A stretch of 64,000 nucleotides of DNA, taken from Diphasiastrum complanatum. Lineage: Eukaryota > Streptophyta > Lycopodiopsida > Lycopodiales > Lycopodiaceae. Position numbers and translations under genes: made by a program. The notes below the pieces were generated by a model. The model made no database searches, was not told the DNA's origin, and was given only the letters and a program-made list of their open reading frames with translations. Below, in pieces: positions 1 through 13,500 of this stretch (the first letter of the stretch is position 1; the number at the start of each line of letters is the position of its first letter). Location of the stretch: positions 16,088,049 through 16,152,048 of the forward strand of contig CM055095.1 of assembly GCA_029204225.1 (NCBI GenBank). The letters run 5' to 3'.

Positions 1-338
1 AAAACATTCAATTTTTTTTTCAAGATATTTTTCCTTAAAAACTATGATTCATTTCAAGTATAATCTTTAATAAATCAATGTCCAAATCATTTTTATATGT
101 GCAAATTATCCTAGTGTTTGAAGGTCTCTTTATAGATGGTTGATTGCCTATGTATAGTGTTGGAGGACTAGATGTATAAGTGTGAACATTGATGTGTCTT
201 GCTATCAAAAACCACCTACATATTTCAAACCGATTTTATTAACTCTTCAATTTTATTAATAATAATAAGTCATAACAATTAGCATTTAAATTGTTGATCC
301 AATTTTAAGGTTCAAAGTTCAAATACTAATCTATCAAT

Positions 339-635
339 AGGTATAAAGCAAGACTTTGTGCCAAAGGCTACTCACAAATCAAAGGTCTTGATTATGAAGA
401 CACCTTTGCACCAATTGCAAAGATGGTAACAATCAGAATACTCATATCTCTTGCATGTTTTCACAATTCGAGTATGTTCCAGGTTGATGTTTCTAATGCA
501 TTTCTCAATAGTTACCTTGAGGAGGAGATTTATATGGAGCAACCTCCAGGTTTTGTGAAAGAAGGTGATGAATCAAAAGTTTGTCTTTTGTTCAAAAGTC
601 TCTATGGACTGAAACAAGGACCAAGGTCTTGGTAT
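339..635 (+). pseudogene. Ty1/copia reverse transcriptase fragment
   Basis: Translation gives the central block of a copia-type reverse transcriptase. It starts at the RYKARL..KGYSQ motif, continues through VDVSNAFLNSYLEEEIYMEQPPGF, and ends at SLYGLKQGPRSWY. The YVDD catalytic box that should follow is absent, and no gag, integrase, RNase H or LTR is visible on either side. It is therefore an orphan piece of an old element lying beyond the 3' end of the EF-P gene. The reading frame is open across the fragment, but the conserved block starts abruptly with no start codon of its own. Confidence 0.9.
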
Positions 636-2327
636 GTTTCAAAACAATTTCAAAGAGCTTTCCAAATTTCTAGCTTTTGAGTTGTCAAAACACTAAGCAT
701 TCAGTATCTATGATATAGAAATCAACAATCAAGAGGACTCAATTGATTATAGTTTGCTTTGTACATATCTATAATTGCACCCTACACTAAACCATCATTA
801 GTTTATGCTATAAAAGGACATGAATAAACCCCAAAATAAAAGACTGAAATGATTCTTTGGTCCCCCAAAGTAGCCAATTTTTTCTCAAATGAATTGGATG
901 AATTGGCCAATTTGAATTGCCCCCATCAGCATTGCTTTGTAGGGCTGCCTCCAGCCTTGGTTTTATCGTAGATTGTTGACAGCTACCATCAAGGTTGGAG
1001 GGACCTCTTAAGTTCCTTAGACTAGTAGAAGTTGTAAATGTTTCTAGGGAGATTTGGGTCCATGTTGTCAATTTTTTCATCTGTTAAATCTTTAGCAAGG
1101 GGTCTGCCTGCAAGTTGAGGGCAGTAGGCCACTATGTTCCAGCTACTTACATCCTTTAGACACAATTGATTGTCCATGGAGTTGACTATCATAGTAAAGG
1201 TCCAATTTGACAAAAAAAATCCTTATCTAATTTTCATAGGATGCAAGCTTTGGTGAAATTCTTGTTGTTTTGCTGTGAATGATCAAGGATAAAAAAAACT
1301 GTATCTAAATTTCCAACTTTCTGTCCTACCACGTACAGTTTGGTTGGAAACTGAAATAGTTCATCCAAATTGGAGCTTCTAAATTAAGGCAACATCTATT
1401 GAGAACTAAATGGAGAATATGTGAACAAAAAAATACTCGCAATCACCATACATTACCCATGAGTACCCAAGTGGCATGCGCTGGTGGACTGTGCGTGCAC
1501 CACATGCCAGCTATATAGTTGTTCAAAGAAGAGTGTACCTCAGGCTAGCCGGAGACTAACAATACACTTGCGTAGGTGACTAAAACCTTTTCTTGCATGT
1601 AGTTAATCTGGATATTTTGCATCTACTATCTCTATAATAAAGTGGACTACATCAGTTTAATTAGCTGGATGCATGAAATAGTGACAAGATTTAAGTGAAC
1701 TACCCTTTTTTTGAATGATAACAAAATGCTAAATTTCATTCTCGATCACCATCTGCAACACCATTCAAGTTTGTTAAATATGGTAAATCATCAAACGACG
1801 AAACAAAAAGGAAATGCAAGAAAGAACGTCTGCTACTTCCAATTTTCCTCTTGCAACTCGTTTTACTTCTGAAAACTATCTTCTTGAAGAGAAACTACTT
1901 TTGGATTTTTTGGTTCAAAAAACACCAAAAATTTTGGACCAGTGCCTTATTCAACTCCAGTTGCAATACATGCAAGCAGCTCTGTTTTATTTTGAGCAGA
2001 TTAGCTTATCAGTATTTCCAATTATTAGCCTAAGCATTAAGGGGTCAGGAAGTGTTGGACCTCTAGGAAAAAAAAATAAGCTGTATTTTAGCAAAATAGG
2101 CTTTACAATCTCATAGAAAATTCACATAAATAGTAAATTCCTAAATAGATTCTAAGCATCTATGTTATTGGAAAGCTAGCTGGTTGCTCTTAGAACAACC
2201 TTGAATGCAATAAGGACTGTACAACATGAATAGCTTTAGGTCATGCACAATGACCATTTCTGCAGAATGGGTGAATGCCAGTTCTATATTGTCTACACTG
2301 CAAATGTAAGTTCAAAGCTGCTATTCT
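636..2327. other. 3' flank of the EF-P gene, no recognised gene
   Basis: This stretch is AT-rich and carries no domain I can recognise. An open frame at 1,814-2,116 on the plus strand (100 codons) has no motif and no matching neighbour, so I do not call it a gene. The 3' untranslated region of the minus-strand EF-P gene should lie just below 2,328. I did not find a clear AATAAA signal on that strand. Confidence 0.5.
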
Positions 2328-2346
2328 TCACTCAGTATTCTTTGTC
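2328..2346 (-). CDS. EF-P exon 11 (19 nt), stop codon
   Basis: After the acceptor TTTTTCAG|, one base completes Arg267, and TKNTE and TGA follow. The phase fits exon 10. Because the tail of EF-P is variable and the exon is tiny, this is the least certain exon. If exon 10 were read through instead, the protein would end a few residues differently. Confidence 0.6.
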
Positions 2347-5300
2347 CTGAAAAACAGACAACTTGACAGGTGAGGAGGCTCATCTCCATACAACACCAAA
2401 GAACGAAAATATAGAAAACAGCACAACTAACAAAATAAAACCAGCTGAAAGTCAGGAAGAAAGGGACAAGACAGTAACAAATCATATCGTGGTACTTTGC
2501 AGAAAGACAGCTGACTGCAGACACAAACTCACCTCGTGATGTATGTATTATTGGTGGTATCAACTACTATCCGATCTCCAGCCACAATAAAAGGAGGTGC
2601 CTGCAGACATAAAATTACCAGTGCTATGTGATGATTCTAGTGATGACAATTCACACAACAGCAACATAAGAAGGCATTCTCTTACACTTTCCACCGCCTT
2701 AAAATACAGACATAAAATTACCAGTGCTATGTGATGATTCTACGGTCTTAAAATGCCAATTAAGTTATATGGACCTCTTTTACCATACAAGACACAAGAT
2801 TTCAAATTAGTGAGCTCGATAATCTTAGTAAATACTCAAAAAAAATCTCTTCAGAAGATTGTTTTCCTGTTATTGATTTTAGCCAAGCCATCTACTCCTG
2901 CATTGCTATTGTCTTCTGATCTTCCATACACTTCCCCTCTTTTGGTATGCCGACTTCCTTTTCATGCCATTCATAAGTTTCAAGAAAGCACAAGACAATT
3001 CCTCCATTTTATAGTAAAGATTTTCTTTTTGAAACAAGCTTGAAAACCTTCAATGTGATTTGAATTAAAAGAGCTCTAAAATATGTTGTTCTCCAAGCAA
3101 ACCTTGAAGTTGCTTTCTAATTTTCAATCTCATGTGAGCACTCACGATTTTGTAATACCCTAGACTTGATTTTATTAATCTATAATCCTTCAATAATACT
3201 ACCGTTACCAAGAAAACTTATGCTGTCATTCTGTTATTTTTCTGAGCTAAGCAACATAGTCTAACTTCCCAGTTTCTTATGAATCAATTTTCCTGGTAGC
3301 TCCAAGATAGTTATAAATCCAATCACATAATCAATCAGAACAGTTACTCATGTCTCTAATGCTACTGAGTGTGCCTCTAAGCTTTCCAAGCTTTGCTACT
3401 TATTGAAACATTGATTGATGCTTGATTGGAGAAAATGAAAATAAAGCTCATATAGATGCTAGCTGTTTGAAATATTTCATAAATTTGTTAGGGAAATTCT
3501 AAAGTTACTACATTACTGAGTCTGTATTGGCCACGGATCAGTAGTTTTAATGATGGCCCAACGGATTAAGTTCAAGGCTCTGAGTACATTTAGTTGAGCT
3601 AGATTCAGCCCCTTCTAGACACCCTCAGGCTCGTAAGGACACGGGATTTAAGCCAGAATCCTAGCAGTAACTTCTTGGCAGGTTCCCTTAAGGGCCTCTA
3701 GGGTAGCACATTAACTCACAGGAAAACCAAACTTATCTGGTTTGCTCTCGAGTGTTTTGGAGGAGGCTCTAGACGAGGATTCCTATACAATGTCTTCCTA
3801 TATAAACATCATTTGCTGCAATCTCTTCTACATGTGATGCTTTGCTTGTCAACGTGTTTTTAGCTTGGTATCAAAGGAATTTCCCATGTATTTTGACATC
3901 TTTTGTCTCCTCCAACAAGTTGGATCCATCATCTTCTTCCTCCTTCAGCTTGATTTGCAGCCAATGATCTCCACCTTCTCTTTCTACCAACAATATGGCT
4001 ATTTGCAAACTTCATCACCAATGATCCATCTCACTGAGCATTTCTTCCAGTGATTCCCTCATTAAACATCAGTTTTGCTTGAATTTTATCTGTTGAATCT
4101 ATCAACAGATAAAATTCTTTGCCAGCCTTTTTACCATCAGAGAAAGCTTCATTAATTTCCATTCTTCAGGAATTTTCACTCATACTTTTCCTACCAACGA
4201 GTGAGTTATAGTTGGTTCCCATCTCATTTCTGCAGTGATCCATTTTACCTGATGTCATTTCCATAGAGGACTGCCCTCCAGTTCCATTGGTTGCATCGAT
4301 CTATTTATTCGAGGCCTTTTCCATCAGTAATTGTCCTCAATATCCATTTGGCAGCAACGATCCACCTAAAAGCACACAAGTTCCAGCTGCGATGAGTGAA
4401 CTATTTCTAGTTCACTTTGGTTGGCAGCATTTGATCTCCAAGTTAAATTTTGTTACTTAGATTACACTTGCTGTTTTCTTTGCTTGCCCAAAGCAATGAT
4501 GTATTCCCTTATACAATAGTTTAGCTACAGTGAGCCACTGTTGACTGCATCTCTTAAAGCTTATCGACAACCAGGGGGCTAGTTCATAGCTTAAACTATC
4601 ATTATGTGAGCAATTGATCATCATGCCTACGACTTGGGCTATTCCTAGCTTCTCTCCTATTGAAGAGCTTAATGCCTCACTTACTTCCTTGAGGAAAAAA
4701 TGACTTCACCACAGGAAGATTTGTATGTGAGCTATGCATGCTTATCTCCATAGCCTAGGATATCCTGCTATTGCACGTTCTTTTTCTACTTCTTGGGTTG
4801 CTTGATCAGTTGCTGCTCCTAATGTACATCCTGATGGTCACAAGACGTCACTTATGCATGATTTCAAGCACAAAGTACAACTAACTATATACTCCATTAT
4901 CAGAGAACCCATGAGCAGTTTGCGGAAGATTCATTTTCCAAGAATATATTTGGATGGCAGAGCTGCAACTTGGTGGAGGACTTCTACATGAGATGCATCT
5001 AGGATGGGTTTGATGAATTGGAGAGTTTTCAGATTAGAGATGCTATGGTTGATCCACAGTGGTTAGCAAATGTTACAACAAGCAAGGGCTTATGAAATTA
5101 TACTAAAAGGTTCACAAAATTTTCGCACTTATCTCCGAATCTTCCAGTGGTTGAGGTTGTTTCACTATATATAACTATGCATATCTGGATTGAGAGAGCC
5201 ACCCAGACATGATGTTGCTTCTTTTCATTCCCTTTCTTTATCAAAAGCTATGTATCTTGTTGCTACTTTACTGCATAAGTACCACAATCAATAGATGCTT

Positions 5301-7424
5301 GGGACTCCAGGACGATCGGTTCCATCACAATATGCTCTATTATTCTCTATTTTTCTATCAGTTGATATCTTGGTACTAGTACTAGATCAGTACCAGTTAC
5401 TGTCCTATATTTCTCAGAAGGTACTTTCCAGGGGTTATGACTAGGACCTGTATGAACAATATATCATTGAAGTCTGGGAGTCCAGATCATCAGGCTCAGG
5501 ATTGCAAAACCGCCACCTAGTGCTACATCGATGTACACATGCATGAGGCTGATGATCTTGAGTTGTATGTAGAGGTCATTGAAGAGTTATCAAATCTGTA
5601 AAGTGTCATGCACATTCATCATATGCCACTTGGGATGGCCAAGTGGGACCACATCATATTAGGTTATCGGCATGTATATCTGGCAGAGTTCGTTGCTTTA
5701 GTTTAGGGTACAGACAGCAATCTTTTAGCAGAAGCCATATCATTTTTCAAGTAAGTGCTTTTCTTGCACCAAATCCAAAGAGCTTTTTTGGCCATTACTT
5801 GGCATGCTATTTATAATGGTTATCATTGTTTTGAATGCCCGCATTGAGGGCCAAGACATTTATTTAATGTTTTTTGGTTCTATGCCCATTTTCAAGATTG
5901 AAAGAGTTAAGAACGATCTATAGTTACCGAATTAATATGTCCCTAGTTCAATACTTTTGAATAAGCTCCTCAATTAGGTTCAAGGCTCTAAGTAGCTTTG
6001 TTTGAGTCGGTGAATGGAGGCCCTTCTAGAAACTTGTAAACTCTGGATAAGGATATGACATCTTAGCCCTATTCCTAGCAATGGCTTCCTGGAAGGTTAT
6101 CTCACAGGCCTTCAAACTAATCTAAATCCATTAAGTTACTGGAGAACCACAGTTACATTGTCTGCTCTCGTGTCCTTTGAAGGAGGCTCCACAACAACTC
6201 TTTGTCGGAGATCTTTGTCTGATTCTAGTTGTAAGAATGTTGCTCATAAAATGTTCTTAGTTGGAGATTGCTATATGTGATCATCATGTGTTGAAATTTT
6301 TGCTCCACGTGATGCTTTGCTTGTGAAGGTCTTCTTAACTCCATCCAAAAAAAATATGCCATGGTTACCTTTTAAAAGTAGATGCTCTTTTTTGTTTCTT
6401 TGACTCGAATCCAAATTTTAAAGTCGAGTTGCCTCACAATGTGCTTCAAACACATAGTACAAAATATACACTTATGGAACGACATTTTGTATGCACCAGA
6501 ATTGTTTTGTTTTGATCGTACAAAAAGATTTTTTACATCAAAAGAAATTTTTGTAAAATAATCAATTTTTTTTACATTCCGTACCAAAAAGTATGAAACA
6601 AGAATCTATGCATCATACAGTGGGGATAACTCAACACCACCAGAAGAATTCACAGTAGGTCACTCAAAAAGATAACCTCAAAAGATTAATCGTAAACTCC
6701 AGTTAAAACGTATAATACACTACTAACAAGAACATGCACTTCTACAGTAGAAAATAATAGGTCACTCTTTGTTACATGAGCACCTGTTTTATTGCCGGCC
6801 ACTTCCTTGCAATTAAATTTAAAAAACTAGTTTAACTGACAGATTCCAGAAAAACAATCTTAGATAGGGATATTTTGACTAGCTAGATAATTATTGTCTT
6901 TGTTCTCCTCATGTCTAAGACATACACTTGAAAATTACCACAACAATGGGACTATCTTATGTTAGGTGCTGAGCGTTATGAGTTTCGAATTGGCTGATTC
7001 TCTTCCTACTGTGGGTCAAGATTGGGAGACAATAAATTCTCTCTAAGGCAATATGTAACTCTTTGCTCAACGGCAAACTAAAAGGCTGCACATGTGTATT
7101 TAAATTTTATACTTACATTGTGCTTGTACAATTTACCTCACTAGGATATTGACTCCGGTCACAATAATCTTTGTAAGTTAGATATTGTATGCAGTGCCAC
7201 CTTTTTTTTTACTGTAGATACTGTCACATTCACTTGATCAAGAAACTAACCCCAAAAGTTGCTGTTTTATCATTTCCATGCTTCAAACTTTACAGCAAAG
7301 TGTGTACCTTGGGTACAGTAAAAACCAGATGGGGGTCACTTCTATATTTACATAGTATAAATACATTGCAAATATGTATGGTAGTAGGTGGGTAAATGTG
7401 AATATTTGTAAACAAGAGTGGGCG

Positions 7425-7509
<85 letters not shown>

Positions 7510-10500
7510 CATTATTTGCTGACCATTCTCCAATACCACACGTTTGTATCTGCAAGCCATAGCTACCATCTTATCAACAAATTCAACCTCTAAACCAATC
7601 ATGACTGACCAAGAAGAAAAACTCAAACAACAAAAGCGTTTTGCAAGTCAGCTGCTATTATTGGCAATTTTAGTTATGTTTCAATCATGATTCACCGAAA
7701 ATGAACTCAAGTCAACAAAGTTAAAAGCAACTTATTTCTTTATGATTCACTAAATGAACTCGAGTCAACAGAGTTAAAGACATTCAATTTTCTTACTTGC
7801 TTATTTTTTACTTTTAAGTATAGGGAGCACATACTTAAATTTGCATCTAGAGCAACACTTTGGCTTTCTGGCAACAATCTCAGAAAAGTGATCAATTCTC
7901 TAATTTCATACAACTCTAGATATCAGCATACTGCAATAAGGCTCTAAGATAGCAGATAAAAAGCTGCTATACGTTTCTGATTATCTTTCCATTTGCTTCT
8001 TGAATTTTCCTTGGAATGCATTTGCAAATCAAACTTGTCATCTAGCGGCTTCTTTCTTGGAAAAGTGGAACCTACAGACAAAGATATGTCTCCCTCAACT
8101 CCAAATTCACTAGCGGAAGATCACATCCCATTTAGGCTTTGTGGAGAAATGCAAGATCTCCAAGAGCCAAGCTGAGGACAAGACAATAGGTCATTAGGTG
8201 AGTTTAGTCAGCCACCAACTTTTAGGCTCACTTACCTTGACACAATCGATATAGAAGAGCAAATTCACTTTGGAGCTTCCTAGGCCCAAGTTGATCTTTG
8301 GCCTAGAAAAATCAGTTTAACTTAAATACCAAGCCCAAAACCTTGAGGCTCTACAACGAAAACCCATTCTACCATCTCTAGAATGCACTTGCTTGACATA
8401 AATGTTTGTCGTAATCATGCGACTAAAACCCATCTTTACAAAAGAGAACATTGAAAAACACGCCTAGTGTTTCTGGCAAATAGAACAGATAATGATCATC
8501 ACATATCCGAGATACATTCCAAACATAATCATGAGCACTTAAGCATGTTTAATTCAAGGACAAAGACCTTACGTTGGCGTTTGAGTTTCTCCTTTCATGT
8601 AGGGTTCAGCTTTTATAACGGTGCACGTCACTCGAGTTGGTACATTAGCTGACAGAGGACTTCCTTCATAGATTTGTGCAGTAACAGCCATGCCATCTGT
8701 ATCACATATAACAATTATGTTAACGTTGCTTAATATTTCTAGAAAAAAAAGCAAGAGATTCATAGACCATGACTAAGTCTATAAATCTCATTGTGTACAA
8801 AAGTTCACAAGATATACTAAAATTTTAAAGTGAGAAAAACTTGCAAAATCGTAGAATTTTGAGGGTAATATTTTCCATTCAAGAATTTGATGAATTCGAT
8901 GAATTTTTGGCATACAAAGACATACAAGAAGTTTCAATTGGAACTTGCACAAGATCGATTGCCAAAAGCCAAGTATAAGCCAAGAAAACAGGTTGGTTGC
9001 CTGTTAAGGTGATGCAATCCCTCAAGTCCCACTACCATTGGGGCTCGAGGTTGATACTTGGACTATACCCAGTGGTATCATGCTTCGAGCTCTTATAAGC
9101 AAACTCCAACAATGGAAGATATTCTTCCCAGTTAGATTGTTTCCTACGCACATAAGCTCTCAACAGATCTTCTAGGACTTGGTTGACTCTTTCTGTTTGA
9201 CCATCCATCTATGGGTGGTCAGAAGTATCCATTTTTAGCTTAGTTTCTAACTTAAGAAACACCTCTCACCACAAATTGTTGGTAAATTTAGGATCTCTAT
9301 CACTAACAATACTTGATGGAAGTCCATAGAGCCTATAAATATTTTTGATGAAGAGCCTGGCTAACTCAGGCGCCCTCACTGTAGTCTTAGTCAGGATAAA
9401 CTCAACCTGTCCACTATTACTCGATTCGTCTTAGGTAAACTTACAATAAAATCCATACTGATACTTTCCCACTTGCCATCGGGTATCTCTAATGGCTGTA
9501 GGAGGCCACCTATCTTAAGGCGTTCCACCTTATTGGCCTGGCACTTATGGCATTTCATACATACCCTTGGACGTCTTTACTCATGCTAGGCTAGTAAAAT
9601 TCCTTCCTTGCTAAGGCATACGTCTTTCTAATACCCGGATGCCCTGCACTAGGACTGTCGTGACTTTCTTCTCAGATTTGGTGCCTGAAATCACTGTCCC
9701 TAGGTATGCAAACTCTACCCTTGTAAAGAAGGTACCCATCCTCAATGGAAAAGTTCTTCCATCGCGGTCACTATTTCTTTCTTCGGTTGGCCCAGTCGAA
9801 CCGGTGACTCTTGTTCGCTATTGCTTCCTACGGTTGGTCCTTGCCGACCACCCGGCGAATCCTGTGCGACAGCGACAGCTGTATTTCTTTGAAGTACTTC
9901 CTGCCACACACGTGCATAGTGAGAATCTTTCACGCACGTATTTCTCAATGACTCCAAAATGTCACTGTGGAAGACCATAAAACTACGTGCATGCAACTCT
10001 AGTCTTCTACTAAGGGCATCTGCTACAACATTGTAGCGTCCCTTCCTATAGCGAAGCTGATAGTCAAACTCCTGGAGCAACTCGGCCCAGCGAGCTTTGC
10101 GACCCTTCAACTCGCCCTGCGAAGACAACCATTTGATACTCTCATGATCAAAGACTATCTCAAAACTTGCCCCATACAAGTAGTGTCGCCACTTCTTGAG
10201 GGCATAAACTATAGCATACAGCTCCTTCTCATAGCTGGAATAATTCCGTTGAGCCGCATCCAATTTCCTACTCTCAAATGCCAATGGGTGTCCGTTCTGC
10301 AATAGAACCACACCAACAGCCTCTTTACTGGCATCTGTCTCAACCACAAATGGCTGAGTAGGATCGGGTAATCTTAAGACAGGAGCTGAAGCTATTGCAC
10401 ATTTCAACCTTATACCCAACAAGGCCTAGGAAGATTTGCAACTCTTCCACATTACTAGGCATTGGCCACTGTAAAATGGCAACCACTTTCTCAGAATCCA

Positions 10501-13500
10501 TACTGATTCCGTGATCACATGCCCCAAGTACTTTACCTTTCCTACGAAAAATTCACATTTTTCTTTCTTAGCAAAAAGGGAATTCGCTCTTAACATTTGG
10601 AAGACCTTCTTGAGGTGTTCCGCGTGCAATTCCTCAGTTTCGCTAAAGACAAGAATATCATCCAAGAAAACTAACACAAAATTACCCGAATAGGGCCTCA
10701 TTGTTCATAAGCCTCATGAACGTGGCTGGAGCATTGGTTAACCCAAAGGGAAGAACCAAAAACTCAAAGTGTCCTGACCAAGTTCGGAAAGTCTTGAGGG
10801 CATCACCCGCACGGATCCGAACCTGATGATATCCCGATCGTAAATCAATTTTAGTGAAAAATTTCACTTTTAATAAGTGATCAAACAAATCATCTATCCT
10901 GGGAAGAGGATATCTATCCTTTACCGTGACCTTATTCAAGGCACGATAATCAACACACATGCACATCGATCCATCCTTTTTCTTAACTAAAAGGATCGGT
11001 GCAGCCCATCTAAAGTAGAAGCAAGTACTAAAGGAAAAACAGATATTGAATCAGAATGCAAAGAACAGAGAAATACCTGGTCAACGGCCTCAGTACAAAG
11101 GAGTCTCCTCAGCTCCACTGCTGCTATCGAGGGTGCCTCCGGTATACCAGGTTCATTGTATAATTCAATATCTTTGCCATTATGTTCAAATGCAATATAG
11201 CCCCCTGGTAATTTCTTATCACAGACAATCCCAAATCGTATAGCCACTCCTTACCTAGGATGATGTCCGCAATAGCTAGCTTGATAACCAGCAAATCCAG
11301 GCTATCCTCATACTCTCTAATCGTCAAGGGTACCTGACGAACGACGGAGTCCCAAACGTTTTTCCGTAGGCCATCATCCATGGAAAAAACGTATCTCTGG
11401 TCACCAATAGTGGTCGTGAGCCCTAACTTCTTTACCAACGAGTAGTTGATAAAGTTATGGCTTGCTCCGTCATCGACAAGAATACGAACTCTACGACCAG
11501 CAAGCATCCCATGTAGTCAAAACAGGGTATGCCTCTCGACACTAGGGCCCAAAGGACAGTGGAGACACAAGACTATGTCTGCTGGTCAAAACTCACCTCA
11601 ATGGTGCGTAATTTCTTCTCTTGTCCTCCCTTTTGACCACTAGGTCCTCGAGAGCCACCCTTCTTATCTCCTTCTTGCCTTCTAGCAAGAAGTGGACACT
11701 GGAATCAAGAGTGGTCGCTTACAAGACAATTAAAGCACAATTTTTCTTTTTTAGCTCTTTCAAGCTCAGCAGGTGATAGTTTAAATCTTTTTGCTTTCAC
11801 AAATTTATTCTTAGTGAGCTTCTCTTACCCTTAGAGGTGGTAGCCGCTGACGGTTCTGCTGCTTCGGACTTCCCCTTACGGTCTCTTTCGAGGAGATTGT
11901 CATACATCTAGGAATACTTAACTGCCTCCTCGAAAGTTTGAGGTTGCCGAGGTATGACCTCTTTCACGAACATTGTGACCAAGCCCCTTATAAATCCTCT
12001 CCTCTTCTGATAATCATTTATGGAGAGTCTGAGCATGGCCTCTCTATAATTGGACCGATACTGGGTAAGGGTGTTCAATCCGGCACTCTTCCCAAAGCCG
12101 CCAATTACGATCTTCCTCATTCTCGGGAGAATGTTCCTTAACCTACAAATAGAAGAGAGCATGACAATGCATCTTGGTTTCCAAGGAGGGCTGCTGACTA
12201 CCAAGCTGATTTATACCATCCATTGATGTTTTCATAGATTCATGATGACTGGAATGTAAGACCTTCACAATATGCTGATCGTTAGCTAACGAATTGCACA
12301 TAATCTTCCTTTTTTTCTCATGCACCTCAGGAATTGGTGTTGCAACCAGTTGTTCTCTATTATTATGAAACTTTGCAGCTCCATGTCCAAGGATGCAGTG
12401 CATTTCGAGCATGCTTTAATTTTTGTTGGTCTAGATAAATAAATCCTCAAATTCGTTTGATGATTTTGGTTGTTTACAAACAGCAAAGAGGCTCCTCAAA
12501 TCAGCTTCTTTGCTTAGAACGATGTCCCGCGATTGGTTTGCTCATGTTTCTTCACATCCTCTTAGTTATTTTTTCTTACAACATTTGTGTTGTTCACCAG
12601 CAATCAATCTTGTCCAACCTAAATGATCGACTCTTTGTTCACAATTGGTCTTATAAAAAACTCCATTACCAGTTCATTACAGGCTACAATTATTGACTCT
12701 AGATATGCAGCCTATTTGCGTTCACTCTCGAAATTTTGATGGTCTTACAGAATTCTTGTGTTGCAAGCTATCCAGACTCTCTCAATCTAACAGATTGGTT
12801 TTTTGTTGTTTCATTTTCCTCAAAATGTCCTTGCATGCTCTTTTCTATAATCCTTACGCAATAGCTCAAGATATGGCTAAAACCCCCCAAATCCTTTTGA
12901 TTCTCTACTAGCCTCTGATTCCAAGTGTCATATTTGAAATCTCTAGAGCATTAAGACAACAAAAATTCTCTCACACGACCCAGTGTTGTACTCGTATACG
13001 CCTTGCCAACCCTACTTCCAAATGGATGTAGGCAGAGGCAGGAAGCCCTATATATACCTGAGTACCACCTGAAGTAGGTACGTTGTTTCCCTAGACCATT
13101 AGTGGGGTGATTCCCAGCCACATTGCCACATGTCCCATACTAATCCTCATGTCACTCCAATTTGACACTTAACGAAAGAAAATACACAGTACTAGGCATG
13201 CCATTCTCTGCTCCTCTATTCCCTATCCTTCTTCAGTAAACACTATCACCTAGGTGCAAGGGTTGTAACAAAATCTAATGCTAACTAGACTTGCTACCAG
13301 ATTATGTAGACAAGTAAAGTAGGAAATTGGAATCGTTGTCAGAAAGGTGGGTCAACAATGCTCAAATAAGATCTATAGATTCTGAAAAACACATATCCAA
13401 ATTATAGGTAGAACTTATCTCATCTCAGTTCAGATTTTGTTTCGGTGAGCAAAGACCGAGCATCTCCTAAGCTTATGAAATAATTTACTTTTGGGCCAAG

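Larger units (their letters stand above)
3543..6340 (+). mobile_element. Decayed Ty3/gypsy element with LTRs, gag and protease only
   Basis: Two diverged direct repeats (3,543-3,865 and 5,922-6,340) flank about 2.06 kb. The left repeat is followed at once by a tRNA-iMet-like primer site. The internal part contains a heavily mutated gag and a scrap of protease, and no RT, RNase H or integrase. The LTRs begin AGTT and end [TA]A[AG]CT-like, as in gypsy B. Its gag aligns with the gag of gypsy B ([10 protein letters not shown] block), so it is an ancient relative. It lies in EF-P intron 9, antisense to the gene. I see no target-site duplication. Confidence 0.8.
9050..12923 (-). mobile_element. Gypsy C, broken Ty3/gypsy element in EF-P intron 7
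   Basis: Reading on the minus strand, there is a primer-like site at 12,923, gag remnants to 11,640, protease, reverse transcriptase, RNase H and integrase ending near 9,050. The order PR-RT-RH-IN is that of Ty3/gypsy. Stops and frameshifts interrupt every domain, and I could not find paired LTRs, so the 3' end is probably truncated. It lies in the same orientation as the EF-P gene. Confidence 0.85.

Noticed and set aside
1814..2116. 100-codon frame in the 3' flank
   Set aside because: No recognisable motif, low-complexity composition and no conserved context.
2667..2712. Alternative EF-P exon reading YFKAVES between exons 9 and 10
   Set aside because: It vaguely resembles the Y-K-x-x-L motif but lacks an AG acceptor and has a stop. 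The exon at 7,510-7,549 fits motif, phase and acceptor.
7283..7626. Open frames encoding Ser-Leu, His-Thr, Cys-Val and Arg-Glu repeats
   Set aside because: They are translations of the TG/AG microsatellite. The only real coding part is the 40-nt EF-P exon at 7,510-7,549.
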